NCBI GenBank assembly: GCA_963813375.1
Contig: CAWEYT010000019.1
Coordinates: 195,251 to 259,250, forward strand
Source: DASTFY01 sp963813375
GTDB lineage: Bacteria > Actinomycetota > Acidimicrobiia > Acidimicrobiales > Ilumatobacteraceae
Direction of reading: 5' to 3'
Length of the DNA: 64,000 nt
The position numbers and the translations under genes were made by a program. A model generated the notes under the pieces. The model worked only from the letters and a program-made list of their open reading frames with translations, was not told where the DNA came from and ran no database searches. Positions 18,272 to 27,395 of the stretch are shown one piece after another; the first letter of the stretch is position 1, and each line of letters begins with the position of its first letter.

Positions 18272-19690
18272 ATGCCGGGGATCGTGAGCTACGGCGCGTA
18301 CCTGCCGTACTGGCGCTTGTCGCGGTCGGCCATCCCCGAGACGCTGGGGAGCGGTGGCGGGCGCGGCACCCGCAGCGTGGCCAGCTTCGACGAGGACACC
18401 ACCTCGCTCGGCGTGGAAGCGGCACGGGTGGCGCTGCGCCGGGCACCCGACGGGTGGAACGTGCCGTATCTCGTGTTCTCCACGACCGCTCCCGCCTACC
18501 TCGACAAGACCAACGCCACCGCCATCCACGCCGCGCTGGCGCTGCCGTCGTCGGCCGGCGCCTACGACGCGGTGGGCGCGTTGCGGTCGAACGTCGCCGC
18601 CTGCACCCTGGCCGGTGCCGGAGGCGGCATGGCGGTGCTGAGCGACATCCGCACCGGCCTGCCAGGCGGTGCGGACGAGGCGGCGGGCGGCGACGCCGCG
18701 GCGGCGATCGTGCTCGGCGAGGGTCCTGGTGTCATCGCGGACACGATCGGCGGCGGATCGGCCACCGGCGAGTTCCTCGACCGGTGGCGCACCCCGGGTG
18801 ACGCCTACTCGCGCCAGTGGGAGGAGCGCTTCGGCGAACACGCCTACGTGCCCCTGGCCGAGGAGGCGGTGGCGGCGACGCTCAAGTCGGCGGGCCTGGC
18901 CATCGAGGACCTCGACCACGTGATCGTGACGGGGCTGGCGAGCCGGGCCGTGGCCTCCGTGCGGCGCGGGCTCGGTGCGCGGCCGGAGGCACTGGTGGAC
19001 GATCTGACCTCGACCATCGGCCACACCGGATCCGCCCACGCCTGCCTGCTGCTGGCCGACGTGCTCGACCGCGCCGAGCCCGGCCAGACCATCGCGCTGA
19101 TCCAACTCGCCGACGGCTGCGACGTGTGGCTGCTGCGGACGACCGACGCGATCACGTCGGCCGTTCGTACGCCGACGGTTCGCGACCAGATCGCCTCCGG
19201 CCGCGACGACCTGCGCTACGCCACGTTCCTCACCTGGCGCGGCTTTCTTCCCCGCGAGCCACCGCGCCGCCCGGAGCCCGACCGTCCGGCCGCCCCGCCC
19301 AGCCTCCGGTCCAATGCCTGGAAGTTCGGTCTGTTCGGGAGCCGTGACGAGGGTGGCTTCGTCCACCTGCCGCCGAGCCGCGTGAGCATGGAGAGCGGCG
19401 CCATCGACCACATGACCATGGTCCGCATGGCCGACGTGCCCGCCACCATCGCCACCTACACGATCGACCGTCTGGCCTACTCGCTGAGCCCGCCGGTGGT
19501 GGCGGCCGTCATCGACTTCGACGGCGGTGGGCGCTTCCAGTGCGAGCTCACCGACGTCGATCCGGCCACGGTGGCGATCGGCGACCGGGTCGAGATGACC
19601 TTCCGCCGCCTGTACACGCAGGACGGCATCCACAACTACTTCTGGAAAGCCCGCCCGCTCCGTTCGGGTGGACCTGACGAGGGAGCCTGA
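18272..19690 (+). CDS. HMG-CoA synthase-like / DUF35 OB-fold fusion without zinc-ribbon cysteines
   Basis: 472 residues. The N-terminal two thirds are a thiolase-fold HMG-CoA-synthase-like domain (IVSYGAYLPYWRLSR, SFDEDTTSLGVEAAR, RSNVAACTLAGAGG with the cysteine at the active-site position, TIGHTGSAHACLLLADVL). The C-terminal third is DUF35: FGLFGSRDEGGFVHLPPSRV and an OB-fold VVAAVIDFDGGGRFQCELTD. In the zinc ribbon of DUF35 proteins I would expect CxxC pairs flanking FVHLPP; here these positions read RDEGG and SMESG, so no zinc site remains. It is followed after one base by the thiolase gene, matching the common acyl-CoA thiolase/DUF35 pairing in sterol or lipid catabolism. Pathway not determined. 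Confidence 0.78.
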   Translation: MPGIVSYGAYLPYWRLSRSAIPETLGSGGGRGTRSVASFDEDTTSLGVEAARVALRRAPDGWNVPYLVFSTTAPAYLDKTNATAIHAALALPSSAGAYDAVGALRSNVAACTLAGAGGGMAVLSDIRTGLPGGADEAAGGDAAAAIVLGEGPGVIADTIGGGSATGEFLDRWRTPGDAYSRQWEERFGEHAYVPLAEEAVAATLKSAGLAIEDLDHVIVTGLASRAVASVRRGLGARPEALVDDLTSTIGHTGSAHACLLLADVLDRAEPGQTIALIQLADGCDVWLLRTTDAITSAVRTPTVRDQIASGRDDLRYATFLTWRGFLPREPPRRPEPDRPAAPPSLRSNAWKFGLFGSRDEGGFVHLPPSRVSMESGAIDHMTMVRMADVPATIATYTIDRLAYSLSPPVVAAVIDFDGGGRFQCELTDVDPATVAIGDRVEMTFRRLYTQDGIHNYFWKARPLRSGGPDEGA

Positions 19691-19691
19691 C

Positions 19692-20888
19692 ATGGCATCG
19701 CACGGCATCAAGGACAAGGTGGCCATCGTCGGCATGGGGTGCACCCCGTTCGGCGAGCACTGGGACCGCAGCACCGACGACCTGCTGCTCCAGGCGTCAT
19801 CAGAGTCGCTGGCCTCGGCCGGGGTGACCCTGCCCGACGTCGACGCGTTCTGGCTGGGCACCATGGCCTCGGGGCTGTCAGGCCTGACGCTGAGCAGGCC
19901 GCTCAAGATCCAGCACAAGCCGGTCACCCACGTCGAGAACTACTGCGCCACCGGCTCGGAGGCCTTCCGCAACGCGTGCTACGCCGTGGCGTCCGGTGCC
20001 TACGACGTCGTGATGGCCATCGGCGTGGAGAAGCTGAAGGACTCCGGCTACTCCGGCCTCGTCGGCTCGGCCCCAGCCCACGACGGCACCGCCGTCACGG
20101 TCACCGCGCCGGCCTCGTTCTCGTTCCTCGCTCCCGCCTACGCCAAGAAGTACGGCGTCGACGAGGCCGAGATGAAGGACGTCCTCACCCGCATCGCGTG
20201 GAAGAACCACCGCAACGGCGCCCTCAACCCGAGGGCGCAGTTCCGCAAGGAGGTCCCGAAGGACACCATCGCCTGCTCGCCCCTGGTGGCGGGCCCGCTC
20301 GGGATCTTCGACTGCTCAGGGGTGAGCGATGGCTCGGCTGCCGCCGTCATCGTGCGAGCCGAGGACGCCCACCGCTACACCGACAACCCGATCTACGTGA
20401 AGGCCCTCTCGTTCGTCGCCGGCCCGGCCGCCGGCCCGATCGATCCCAGCTACGACTACACGACCTTCGACGAGGTGGTGCGCAGCGCCGAGGACGCCTA
20501 CCAGCAGGCCGGCATCACCAACCCGCTGGCCGAGCTGGCCATGGCGGAGGTGCACGACTGCTTCACGCCGACCGAGTTGGTGCTGATGGAGGATCTCGGC
20601 TTCGCCGAGCGGGGCATGGGGTGGAAGGAAGTGCTGGCCGGCACCTTCGACCTGGACGGCGAGCTCCCGGTCAACCCCGACGGCGGCCTGAAGAGCTTCG
20701 GGCACCCGATCGGGGCCAGCGGGCTGCGCATGCTCTTCGAGTGCTGGCTGCAGCTCCGGGGCGAGGCGGGCGACCGCCAGATCGGCAGCATCGCGACCGG
20801 CAAGTCGCGGGCCCTCACGCACAACCTCGGCGGGGCACCGGGAGCGTGCGTCAGCTTCGTCTCCGTCGTCGGCTCCGAGCAGGGTTGA
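19692..20888 (+). CDS. Thiolase family protein (SCP-x-like acetyl-CoA acetyltransferase)
   Basis: 398 residues of thiolase fold: KDKVAIVGMGCTPFGEHWD, nucleophilic Cys in VENYCATGSEAFRNA, HDCFTPTE in place of the NEAF loop, GGLKSFGHPIGASGLRM and HNLGGAPGACVSF. This is the SCP-2-type branch that usually pairs with a DUF35 protein. The ATG at 19692 is one base after the stop of the fusion gene, so the two are co-translated and probably form one complex acting on a CoA thioester. Confidence 0.88.
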   Translation: MASHGIKDKVAIVGMGCTPFGEHWDRSTDDLLLQASSESLASAGVTLPDVDAFWLGTMASGLSGLTLSRPLKIQHKPVTHVENYCATGSEAFRNACYAVASGAYDVVMAIGVEKLKDSGYSGLVGSAPAHDGTAVTVTAPASFSFLAPAYAKKYGVDEAEMKDVLTRIAWKNHRNGALNPRAQFRKEVPKDTIACSPLVAGPLGIFDCSGVSDGSAAAVIVRAEDAHRYTDNPIYVKALSFVAGPAAGPIDPSYDYTTFDEVVRSAEDAYQQAGITNPLAELAMAEVHDCFTPTELVLMEDLGFAERGMGWKEVLAGTFDLDGELPVNPDGGLKSFGHPIGASGLRMLFECWLQLRGEAGDRQIGSIATGKSRALTHNLGGAPGACVSFVSVVGSEQG

Positions 20889-20898
20889 CCGGCCCACC

Positions 20899-21537
20899 AT
20901 GACGGAGGTGGGGGACCACTATCGAACGACACGCGAGCGCGTGACAGAGCTCCTGACTGCTCTCGATCCGGCTGACGAGGGGCAGATGGTGCCCGCCTGT
21001 CCGGAGTGGAGCGTGCACGACCTCGTCGCGCACATGACCGGCGTGCCCGACGACGCGCTCAACGGGCGGCTGGACGGGGTCGCCACCGACCCGTGGACGG
21101 CGGCGCAGGTGGAGCGGGCCCGGGACATGTCGGTCTCGGAGCTCGTCGCACGATGGAGCGAGCAGGGCCCGGTGTTCGAGGGGTTCCCGCTGCCTCCCGA
21201 GGCCGTGGTCGACATCACGACGCACGAGCAGGACCTGCGCGGCGCGCTCGACCGTCCCGGGGCGCGCGACAGCGACGAGCTGCTGTGGGCCTTCGCGCTC
21301 GTGGCCGATCGAGCGGTGTCCGGGGTTCCGGGTCTGAGGATCGAGGCCGGCGGCGCGGTCTACGGACCGGCCGACGCGACGTCGGTGCTGCGGGGCGAGC
21401 CCTTCGAGCTCTTCCGGGCCTTCCTCGGTCGCCGTTCCGAAGCCCAGCTCCGGGCGCTGGACTGGGAGGACGGTCCGCCCGCGGACCTCGACGGGCTGAC
21501 CCGCTTCGGTCCCGCGGCGGCTGACGTCATCGAGTAG
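20899..21537 (+). CDS. Maleylpyruvate isomerase family (DinB-like) mycothiol-dependent-type enzyme
   Basis: 212 residues. The N-terminal four-helix domain has LDPADEGQMVPACPEWSVHD, LVAHMTG and DITTHEQDLRGAL, with His residues placed to bind the metal of MDMPI/DinB proteins. Members use mycothiol or act as metal-dependent hydrolases; the substrate is not known. It starts 10 bases after the thiolase stop, so it is likely in the same operon. It converges on the PQQ-dependent dehydrogenase gene with 11 bases between. Confidence 0.82.
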   Translation: MTEVGDHYRTTRERVTELLTALDPADEGQMVPACPEWSVHDLVAHMTGVPDDALNGRLDGVATDPWTAAQVERARDMSVSELVARWSEQGPVFEGFPLPPEAVVDITTHEQDLRGALDRPGARDSDELLWAFALVADRAVSGVPGLRIEAGGAVYGPADATSVLRGEPFELFRAFLGRRSEAQLRALDWEDGPPADLDGLTRFGPAAADVIE

Positions 21538-21548
21538 ATCGGCCCGGA

Positions 21549-22748
21549 TCAGCCCGGGCAGGCCCGCAGGATGGCGTCGTTGCTGCCGTTGCTGGTCAGC
21601 ACGTAGAGGCACCCGTCGGGTCCCTGCTGGGCGGTGCGGAGCCGGCCATGGGTCTTGTTGAACTGGCCGGGGATCTGCTCGCTGGCCAGTGCCCGGCCCC
21701 GGTAGAACTGGATGCGCAGGCGGGAGTCCTTGAGCGTGGTCAACGCCAGCGCGCCCTGCCACGAGCCCCACTGGGCGCCGGTCAGGAACGTCATGCCGCC
21801 GGTGGCCACCGTCGGCGCACCCGACCGCCAGCTCGGCCCGACGGCGGCGGGGAACTTCGTGAAGTTCGTCATCGGGACGTCCTCGTTGTAGCCGGGTATC
21901 GGGTCCCAGCCGTAGTTCCCGCCCGCGTTGAGGACGTTGACCTCGTCGTCGCGGTCGGACCCGTGCTCCGCGGTCCAGACCGTGCCGTCGCTGCGGAACG
22001 CGATCCCCTGCACGTTGCGGTGCCCGTACGTGTACACGAGGGAGGCGGCGCCGAACACCGGGAACGGGTTGCCGGGCCAGGCCGTGTTGGTCTGGTCGGG
22101 GTTGACCCGCAGCACCTTGCCGCCGAGCGACGAGAGGTTCTGGGGGTTGGTGCCGTACGCGGCGTCACCGGTCGTCACCCACAGCGCCCGGTTGGATTGG
22201 AGCTCCAACCGGCAGCCCCCGTGGCGACCGGACGTGGCGTCGATGCCGGTGACCACGTCGTGCACCTTGGTGGCCGTGGTGGCCGCGGCATCGAGCTGCC
22301 ACGCCACCACCTTGACGCTGTTGCCGTGCCCACCGATCGGCGAGTCGTCGGTGCTGCCCTGGCAGGTGTAGACCCGCCGGTTCGTCGCGTAGTTCGGGTC
22401 GACGGCCAGGCCCATCATGCCGGTCTCCCCGTTGGCCCAGAAGTCCGCACCGCCGTTGGTGAGGAGCGAGGCGACCCCGTTGCGGAGCACGAACAGCCCG
22501 CCGCCGCGCTGGGTGAGGATGGGGGTGCGGTCGGGCAGCCAGGCGATGTCCCACGGGATGCTGAGGCCGTTGGCGACGGCGGCGACGGTCAGCCTCGGTG
22601 GCGACGGAGGCGGTGGCGGAGGAGGCGGTGGGGGCCCGCAGGCCGCGACGGTGATGACCGCGACCGACGCGGCGGCGAGGGCTGCGCCCGTGGAGCGGCG
22701 GCGGCTCGTGGAGCGGCGGCGGAAGGGCATGCGCAGTAGGCGGGGCAT
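21549..22748 (-). CDS. PQQ-dependent sugar dehydrogenase-like lipoprotein
   Basis: Secreted six-bladed propeller of the soluble glucose/sorbosone dehydrogenase family, 399 residues. The ATG at 22748 follows GAGGAG. An Arg-rich n-region and VAVITVAACG form a lipoprotein signal, followed by a run of ten prolines acting as a spacer. Family motifs: GLSIPWDIAWLPD, GETGMMGLAVDPNY, YTYGHRNVQGIAF, WTAEHGSDRDDEVNVL, GGNYGWDPIPGY and LRTAQQGPDGCLYVLT. Probably oxidises a sugar outside the membrane if PQQ is available. No PQQ synthesis genes are in view. Confidence 0.87.
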   Translation of the reverse strand: MPRLLRMPFRRRSTSRRRSTGAALAAASVAVITVAACGPPPPPPPPPPSPPRLTVAAVANGLSIPWDIAWLPDRTPILTQRGGGLFVLRNGVASLLTNGGADFWANGETGMMGLAVDPNYATNRRVYTCQGSTDDSPIGGHGNSVKVVAWQLDAAATTATKVHDVVTGIDATSGRHGGCRLELQSNRALWVTTGDAAYGTNPQNLSSLGGKVLRVNPDQTNTAWPGNPFPVFGAASLVYTYGHRNVQGIAFRSDGTVWTAEHGSDRDDEVNVLNAGGNYGWDPIPGYNEDVPMTNFTKFPAAVGPSWRSGAPTVATGGMTFLTGAQWGSWQGALALTTLKDSRLRIQFYRGRALASEQIPGQFNKTHGRLRTAQQGPDGCLYVLTSNGSNDAILRACPG

Positions 22749-22869
22749 GGCGACTCCTCGATTCGTCGATGGCCCACCGATCGCCGTCGTTGGTCCACCG
22801 GTCCGGTCTCGTGGATGCCCGCGCCGACGACTGTAGGACGCTCGGCGCCGGAGGGTCACGGCATGGGCA

Positions 22870-23688
22870 TCATCCTCTCTTCAGCCGACCACGCAGCGCA
22901 GCGAAGGCCACCGGCATGCTGACCGCGCCCATCACCGCGATGGCCGTGACCGCCTGCCCGATGGCCGTCCAGTCCCAACCGACGAGGATGAGCGACCGCA
23001 GCGCGGCGAGCATGTAGGTGACCGGGTTCACGGTGGCGATGGCGGCCAGCCAACCGGTCAGGGCCTCCTTCGGGAGGAAGGCCGTGGTGAGGAAGACGAA
23101 GGGGAAGAACAGCAGGAAGCTGGAGTTGACGGCGGCCGGGTTGCCGGTCTTGAGCGCGATGGCGTACGGGAACCCGGTGAACACCAGCCCCCAGAAGCCC
23201 GAGAGCAGGATGAACACCAGGACCCCGGGTGGGCCGGTCTCGAACCGCACCCCGAGGATGAACCCCAGGATGAGGACCGGGATGGTGAGCACGACGACGA
23301 GCACGAAGTCGGCCACCATCAGCCCGAGCAGGAGGGACACCCGCCTGATGGGGGTGAGGAGCAGCCGGTCGAAGTAGCCGCCCTGGATGTCCGTCACCAG
23401 CGAGCTGGCCCGCGACACCCCGGTGACCGCAGTGATGATGGCCAGCGGCAGCTGGAACGCCTTGTAGCTGAAGCCGGGTGGTGCCGACGCCTCGACGAAC
23501 TGCTGCAGCGCGCCGACGTTCACCACGAAGAAGAAGAGCGGGATGATGAGCGCCGGTAGCACCGCTTCGGGTTCGCGGGTCGTGAGGCGCAGGGCCCGCA
23601 GCGCGACGGACCAGAGGTCGGTGAGAAGCCCTCCCGGCTGGGCCAGGTTGGTGTGGGATGGTGCGGTCGGCGCCGCGGCTGCGGTCAT
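22870..23688 (-). CDS. ABC-2 type (DrrB-like) permease
   Basis: Membrane component of an export-type ABC transporter, 272 residues with six hydrophobic segments (VLPALIIPLFFFVVNVGAL near 45, VADFVLVVVLTIPVLILGF near 130, VNPVTYMLAALRSLILVGWD near 225). GGYFDRLLLTPIRR is typical of DrrB/ABC-2 permeases. The start overlaps the ATPase stop as ATGA. Exports a drug-like, lipid or polyketide substrate in relatives; unknown here. Confidence 0.87.
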   Translation of the reverse strand: MTAAAAPTAPSHTNLAQPGGLLTDLWSVALRALRLTTREPEAVLPALIIPLFFFVVNVGALQQFVEASAPPGFSYKAFQLPLAIITAVTGVSRASSLVTDIQGGYFDRLLLTPIRRVSLLLGLMVADFVLVVVLTIPVLILGFILGVRFETGPPGVLVFILLSGFWGLVFTGFPYAIALKTGNPAAVNSSFLLFFPFVFLTTAFLPKEALTGWLAAIATVNPVTYMLAALRSLILVGWDWTAIGQAVTAIAVMGAVSMPVAFAALRGRLKRG

Positions 23689-24656
23689 CGGTCCTCCTCC
23701 TGCAGGTGGCCGCCGGTGAGCTCCAGGAACACGTCGTCGAGCGTGGGCGTCCGCAGGCTCAGGTTGGTCACCGTCACGCCGCACCCGTCGATCGCCACCG
23801 CCACCGGGCTCACGGCCTTGGCCCCGTCGGTCACCGACACGACCACGGTGTCGCCACGGACGTCGACCCGCTCGACCTCCGGGAGGCTGCGCAGCGTGTC
23901 GGGCACCGCGCCCGGGTCGCCCGCCAACTTGACCAGCACGACGTCGGACCCGATCGACCGCTTGAGCTCGTCCGGCGAGCCTTCGGCGACGAGGCGGCCC
24001 TCCGCGATGATCCCCACCCGGTTCGCCAGCGCGTCGGCCTCCTCGAGGTACTGGGTCGTGAGGAAGATGGTGACGCCCTGGTCGTTCAAGCGGCGAACCT
24101 CCTCCCACACCATCTGCCGGGACAGCGGGTCGAGCCCGGTGGTCGGTTCGTCGAGGAAGAGCACCGAGGGTTCGTGGATCAGCGCCGCGGCGAGGTCCAG
24201 CCGCCGCTTCATCCCGCCCGAGTAGGTGGCGATGCGGTCATCGAGCGCGTCGCCGATGTCCACCAGCTCCGCCAGCTGCTCCAGCCGCGGCCGGCGCGCG
24301 CTCTCCTTCATGCCGTAGAGCCGTCCCTGGAGATCGAGCAGCTCCCGGCCCGTCTGCTTCGGGTCCAGCGCGGCGTCCTGCAGGGCGACCCCTATCCGCA
24401 GGCGCACCTGCCCGGGCTGCGTCACGATGTCGAAGCCGGCCACCTCGGCCCGGCCCTCGGACGGCGCGATCAGGGTGACCAGCATGCGCACGGTGGTCGA
24501 CTTCCCGGCGCCGTTGGGGCCGAGGAAGCCGTAGATCTCACCCGGGGCGACCTGCAGGTCGACCCCGGCGACGGCCACCTTCTCCCCGAAGCGCCGCACC
24601 AGGCCCTCCGCTTTGATCGCGGCGTCGGTCGCGGTATGGGTCGCGGTATCGGACAT
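23685..24656 (-). CDS. DrrA-type ABC transporter ATP-binding protein
   Basis: 323 residues. Seen: IYGFLGPNGAGKSTTVRML, YSGGMKRRLDLAAAL, VLFLDEPTTGLDPLSR and the DrrA-type IFLTTQYLEEADALANRVGI, then a C-terminal regulatory domain ending TLDDVFLELTGGHLQEEDR. Coupled to the permease gene by ATGA. Starts at ATG 24656 near the hisN stop. Confidence 0.92.
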   Translation of the reverse strand: MSDTATHTATDAAIKAEGLVRRFGEKVAVAGVDLQVAPGEIYGFLGPNGAGKSTTVRMLVTLIAPSEGRAEVAGFDIVTQPGQVRLRIGVALQDAALDPKQTGRELLDLQGRLYGMKESARRPRLEQLAELVDIGDALDDRIATYSGGMKRRLDLAAALIHEPSVLFLDEPTTGLDPLSRQMVWEEVRRLNDQGVTIFLTTQYLEEADALANRVGIIAEGRLVAEGSPDELKRSIGSDVVLVKLAGDPGAVPDTLRSLPEVERVDVRGDTVVVSVTDGAKAVSPVAVAIDGCGVTVTNLSLRTPTLDDVFLELTGGHLQEEDR

Positions 24657-24696
24657 GCGGGCGACGCTACGCGAGGGGTGTCGCAATGCTCGCAGC

Positions 24697-25489
24697 TCAG
24701 CCTGCGAAGGCGCGCAGGACCTCCTCGTGGAGGAGGCCGTTGGTGGAGCAGGCGCTCCCGGCGTCGGCCCGCGCCACGCCGTCGAGCGAGGTGAACCGGC
24801 CTCCCGCCTCCTCCACGATGACCTGGACCGCGGCCAGGTCCCAGAGGCTGACGATCGGTTCGACGGCGACATCGAAGCCGCCCTCGGCCACCAGCACGTG
24901 CATCCAGAAGTCGCCCAGGCCCCGCGCCCGCCAGACGCGGCGGGAGAGCTCGACCAGCCCGTCACCGCGGCCGTGCTCGTAGAAGGACCCGACGTCGCTG
25001 TAGGCGAGATGGGCCTCGGCCAGAGTCGGACACGGCGGAGACCCCGATCCGCTCGCCGTCGGCAAAGGCGCCGAGGCCCTTGGCCGCCCACCAGCGGCGG
25101 CCCAAGGCGGGTGCCGACGCCACGCCCACCACGAGGGCGCCGTCGACCTCGAGGGCGATGAGCGTCGCCCAGATGGGGATGCCTCTCACGTAGTTGGAGG
25201 TGCCGTCGATGGGGTCGACGATCCAGCGGGCCGTCGCGCCCGGTGGGCCGATGAGGCCCTCCTCCTCGCCGAGCACGGCGTGGCCGGGCCGCTCGGCGGT
25301 GAGCCGGGCGCGGACGGCCGCCTCGCTGCTGCGGTCGGCGACGGTGACCTCGGTGTCGTCGGCTTTGTGCTCCACCCGCAGCGACGATGATCGGAAGTGG
25401 GGCAGCGTGATGGCGTCTGCGATGTCGGCCAGGTCGAGCGCCAGCGCCAACTCGCCGGCCAGGTCCCCGGACAGGTTGGGGCCCGCCAC
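24697..25489 (-). CDS. hisN: Histidinol-phosphatase, inositol monophosphatase fold (frameshift)
   Basis: Mg-dependent phosphatase for histidinol phosphate. Metal motifs are GEEEG, WIVDPIDGTSNYVRG and LWDLAAVQVIVEEAGG. GVASAPALGRRWWAAKGLGAF and GSACSTNGLLHEEVL closely follow actinobacterial HisN. The GTG at 25489 starts one base after the dxs stop. The frame breaks near 25030, between ERIGVSAVS and TLAEAHLAYSDVGSF; corrected length about 264. Other IMPase-family activities are possible. Confidence 0.82.
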
Positions 25490-25490
25490 C

Positions 25491-27362
25491 TCAGTCGAGC
25501 AGGCGGCGCACGGTGGCGGCGATCCCGTCACCGTCGAGACCGAGACCGGCCAGGATGCGGTCGGGCTTGGCGGTCGGGATGAACCGTGTCGGCACGCCGA
25601 GGATCTCGACGTGGGGCAGCGGATCCGTCCCGCAGGCGTGGTGCACGGCGTCGGCCATCGACATGCCGACGCCACCGTCACGGATGCCGTCCTCACAGGT
25701 GATCACCAGGCCGTGCTGGGCCGCGTCGGCGATCATGTCGGGGTCGAGAGGGCTGCAGCAGCGCACGTCCCACACGGTCAGCTCGACGCCTTCGGCGGCC
25801 AGCGTCTGCGCCGCCTTCTCGGCGTTGGCCACCAGCTTGCCGACCGCGAGCACGCAGACCCTGCCGTCGCCCCTGCGGAGGCAGCGGGCGGACAGCCCGG
25901 AGCCCACCTCGGCGTCGGACACCTGGCGGGCCTGGCCCTTCGGATAGCGGATGGCCACCGGACCCTGGTCGAGCAGGCCGATCCCGTCGTGCAGCATCTG
26001 CTGGAGCTCCTGGGCCGACGACGGGGCCAGCACGGTCATGCCGGGAACACGGGTCAGGAGGGCCATGTCGTAGACACCGTGGTGGCTGGCACCGTCGTCC
26101 CCGGTGATACCCGCCCGATCCAGCGCGAACAGCACAGGCAGGCGATGGAGCGCGACGTCGTAGACCACCTGGTCCCAGGCGCGGTTGAGGAACGTCGAGT
26201 AGAGGGCCACCACCGGGCGCAGGCCGCCCATGGCCATGCCGGCGGCAGCCGTCACCGCGTGCTGCTCGGCGATGCCGACGTCGAGGAAGCGGTCCGGGAA
26301 GTGGGCCTGGAAGGGCAGCAGGCCGGTCGGGCCCGGCATGGCCGCGGTGATGGCGACGAGGCGTGGCTCCTGCTCCGCCTCCTTGATGACGGCCTCGGCG
26401 AACGCCTGGGTGTAGCCGGTCGGCACCGCCTTCGGCGGCCCCACGGCGAGGTCGAACACCGGGGCGTCGTGCAGATGCTTCTCGTCGTCGTCCTCCGCCG
26501 GCGGGTAGCCGCGACCCTTCTGGGTGAGCGCGTGGATGACGATCGGACCGTCGAACTCGGTGGCGTTGCGCATCGCCACCTCCAGCGCGGCGATGTCGTG
26601 CCCGTCCACCGGACCCACGTAGCGAACGCCGAGGGTCTCGAAGAACGCCGGCGGCTGGAAGTACTCGCGCACCGCGGCCTTGAACGCCTCCATGCCCTTC
26701 TCGGCCTGGGTGCCCACCAGCGGGAGATCGCGCAGGAAGGTCTCCATGCGGCGCTGCCTCCGCATGTACACCGGGTTCAGGCGGATCGTGGTGAGGCTGT
26801 TGGAGAGCTTGGAGACGGTCGGCGCGTAGGAGCGACCGTTGTCGTTGAGCACGATGATGACGTTGCGGTTGCTGTGGCCGAGGTTGTTGAGCGCCTCGTA
26901 CGCCATCCCTCCGGTCAGCGAGCCGTCGCCGATGACGGCGACGATGTGGCGCCGGTTCGGATCGGCCCCGCTGTCGCGCGCCACGGCGAGTCCGTAGGCG
27001 TAGGAGAGGATCGTCGAGGCGTGGCTGTTCTCGACGAAGTCGTGCTCCGACTCCTCGCGCGACGGGTAGCCGGACAGCCCGCCGGCCTGTCGGAGCTGCG
27101 TGAAGCCGGCCGAGCGGCCGGTGACGATCTTGTGCACGTAGGCCTGGTGCCCCGTGTCCCAGAGGATGGCGTCGCGGGGTGACTCGAACACGCGGTGGAG
27201 TGCCAACGTGAGCTCGACGGCACCGAGGTTCGATCCCAGGTGCCCGCTGTTCTCGGCCACGGCAGCGACGATGAAGTCGCGGATCTCGCCCGCCAGCTCC
27301 TCCAGCTCGTCCGGCCCGAGGGCCCGGAGGTCCTCCGGCTGGTGGATCGTGTCGAGCAACAT
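25491..27362 (-). CDS. dxs: 1-deoxy-D-xylulose-5-phosphate synthase
   Basis: First enzyme of the MEP isoprenoid pathway: pyruvate plus glyceraldehyde 3-phosphate give DXP. 623 residues, normal length. Seen: SGHLGSNLGAVELTLALH, WDTGHQAYVHKIVTGR, the ThDP site GDGSLTGGMAYEALNN with NVIIVLNDNGRS, YVGPVDGHDI, and the C-terminal half with DVGIAEQHAVTAAAGMA (catalytic Glu) and DRAGITGDDGASHHGVYD. Intact, unlike many neighbours. It feeds undecaprenyl carriers recycled by UppP elsewhere in the window. Confidence 0.95.
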   Translation of the reverse strand: MLLDTIHQPEDLRALGPDELEELAGEIRDFIVAAVAENSGHLGSNLGAVELTLALHRVFESPRDAILWDTGHQAYVHKIVTGRSAGFTQLRQAGGLSGYPSREESEHDFVENSHASTILSYAYGLAVARDSGADPNRRHIVAVIGDGSLTGGMAYEALNNLGHSNRNVIIVLNDNGRSYAPTVSKLSNSLTTIRLNPVYMRRQRRMETFLRDLPLVGTQAEKGMEAFKAAVREYFQPPAFFETLGVRYVGPVDGHDIAALEVAMRNATEFDGPIVIHALTQKGRGYPPAEDDDEKHLHDAPVFDLAVGPPKAVPTGYTQAFAEAVIKEAEQEPRLVAITAAMPGPTGLLPFQAHFPDRFLDVGIAEQHAVTAAAGMAMGGLRPVVALYSTFLNRAWDQVVYDVALHRLPVLFALDRAGITGDDGASHHGVYDMALLTRVPGMTVLAPSSAQELQQMLHDGIGLLDQGPVAIRYPKGQARQVSDAEVGSGLSARCLRRGDGRVCVLAVGKLVANAEKAAQTLAAEGVELTVWDVRCCSPLDPDMIADAAQHGLVITCEDGIRDGGVGMSMADAVHHACGTDPLPHVEILGVPTRFIPTAKPDRILAGLGLDGDGIAATVRRLLD

Positions 27363-27395
27363 GGCTGGTCGGACGTTACCGCTGCCGTACGGCGG

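Noticed and set aside
18260..19927. 555-codon minus-strand frame
   Set aside because: Shadow of the HMGS/DUF35 fusion and thiolase, which carry clear active-site motifs on the plus strand.
25194..27182. 662-codon plus-strand frame
   Set aside because: Antisense to dxs and hisN; full of His/Arg/Gly/Val from reversed codons and without motifs.
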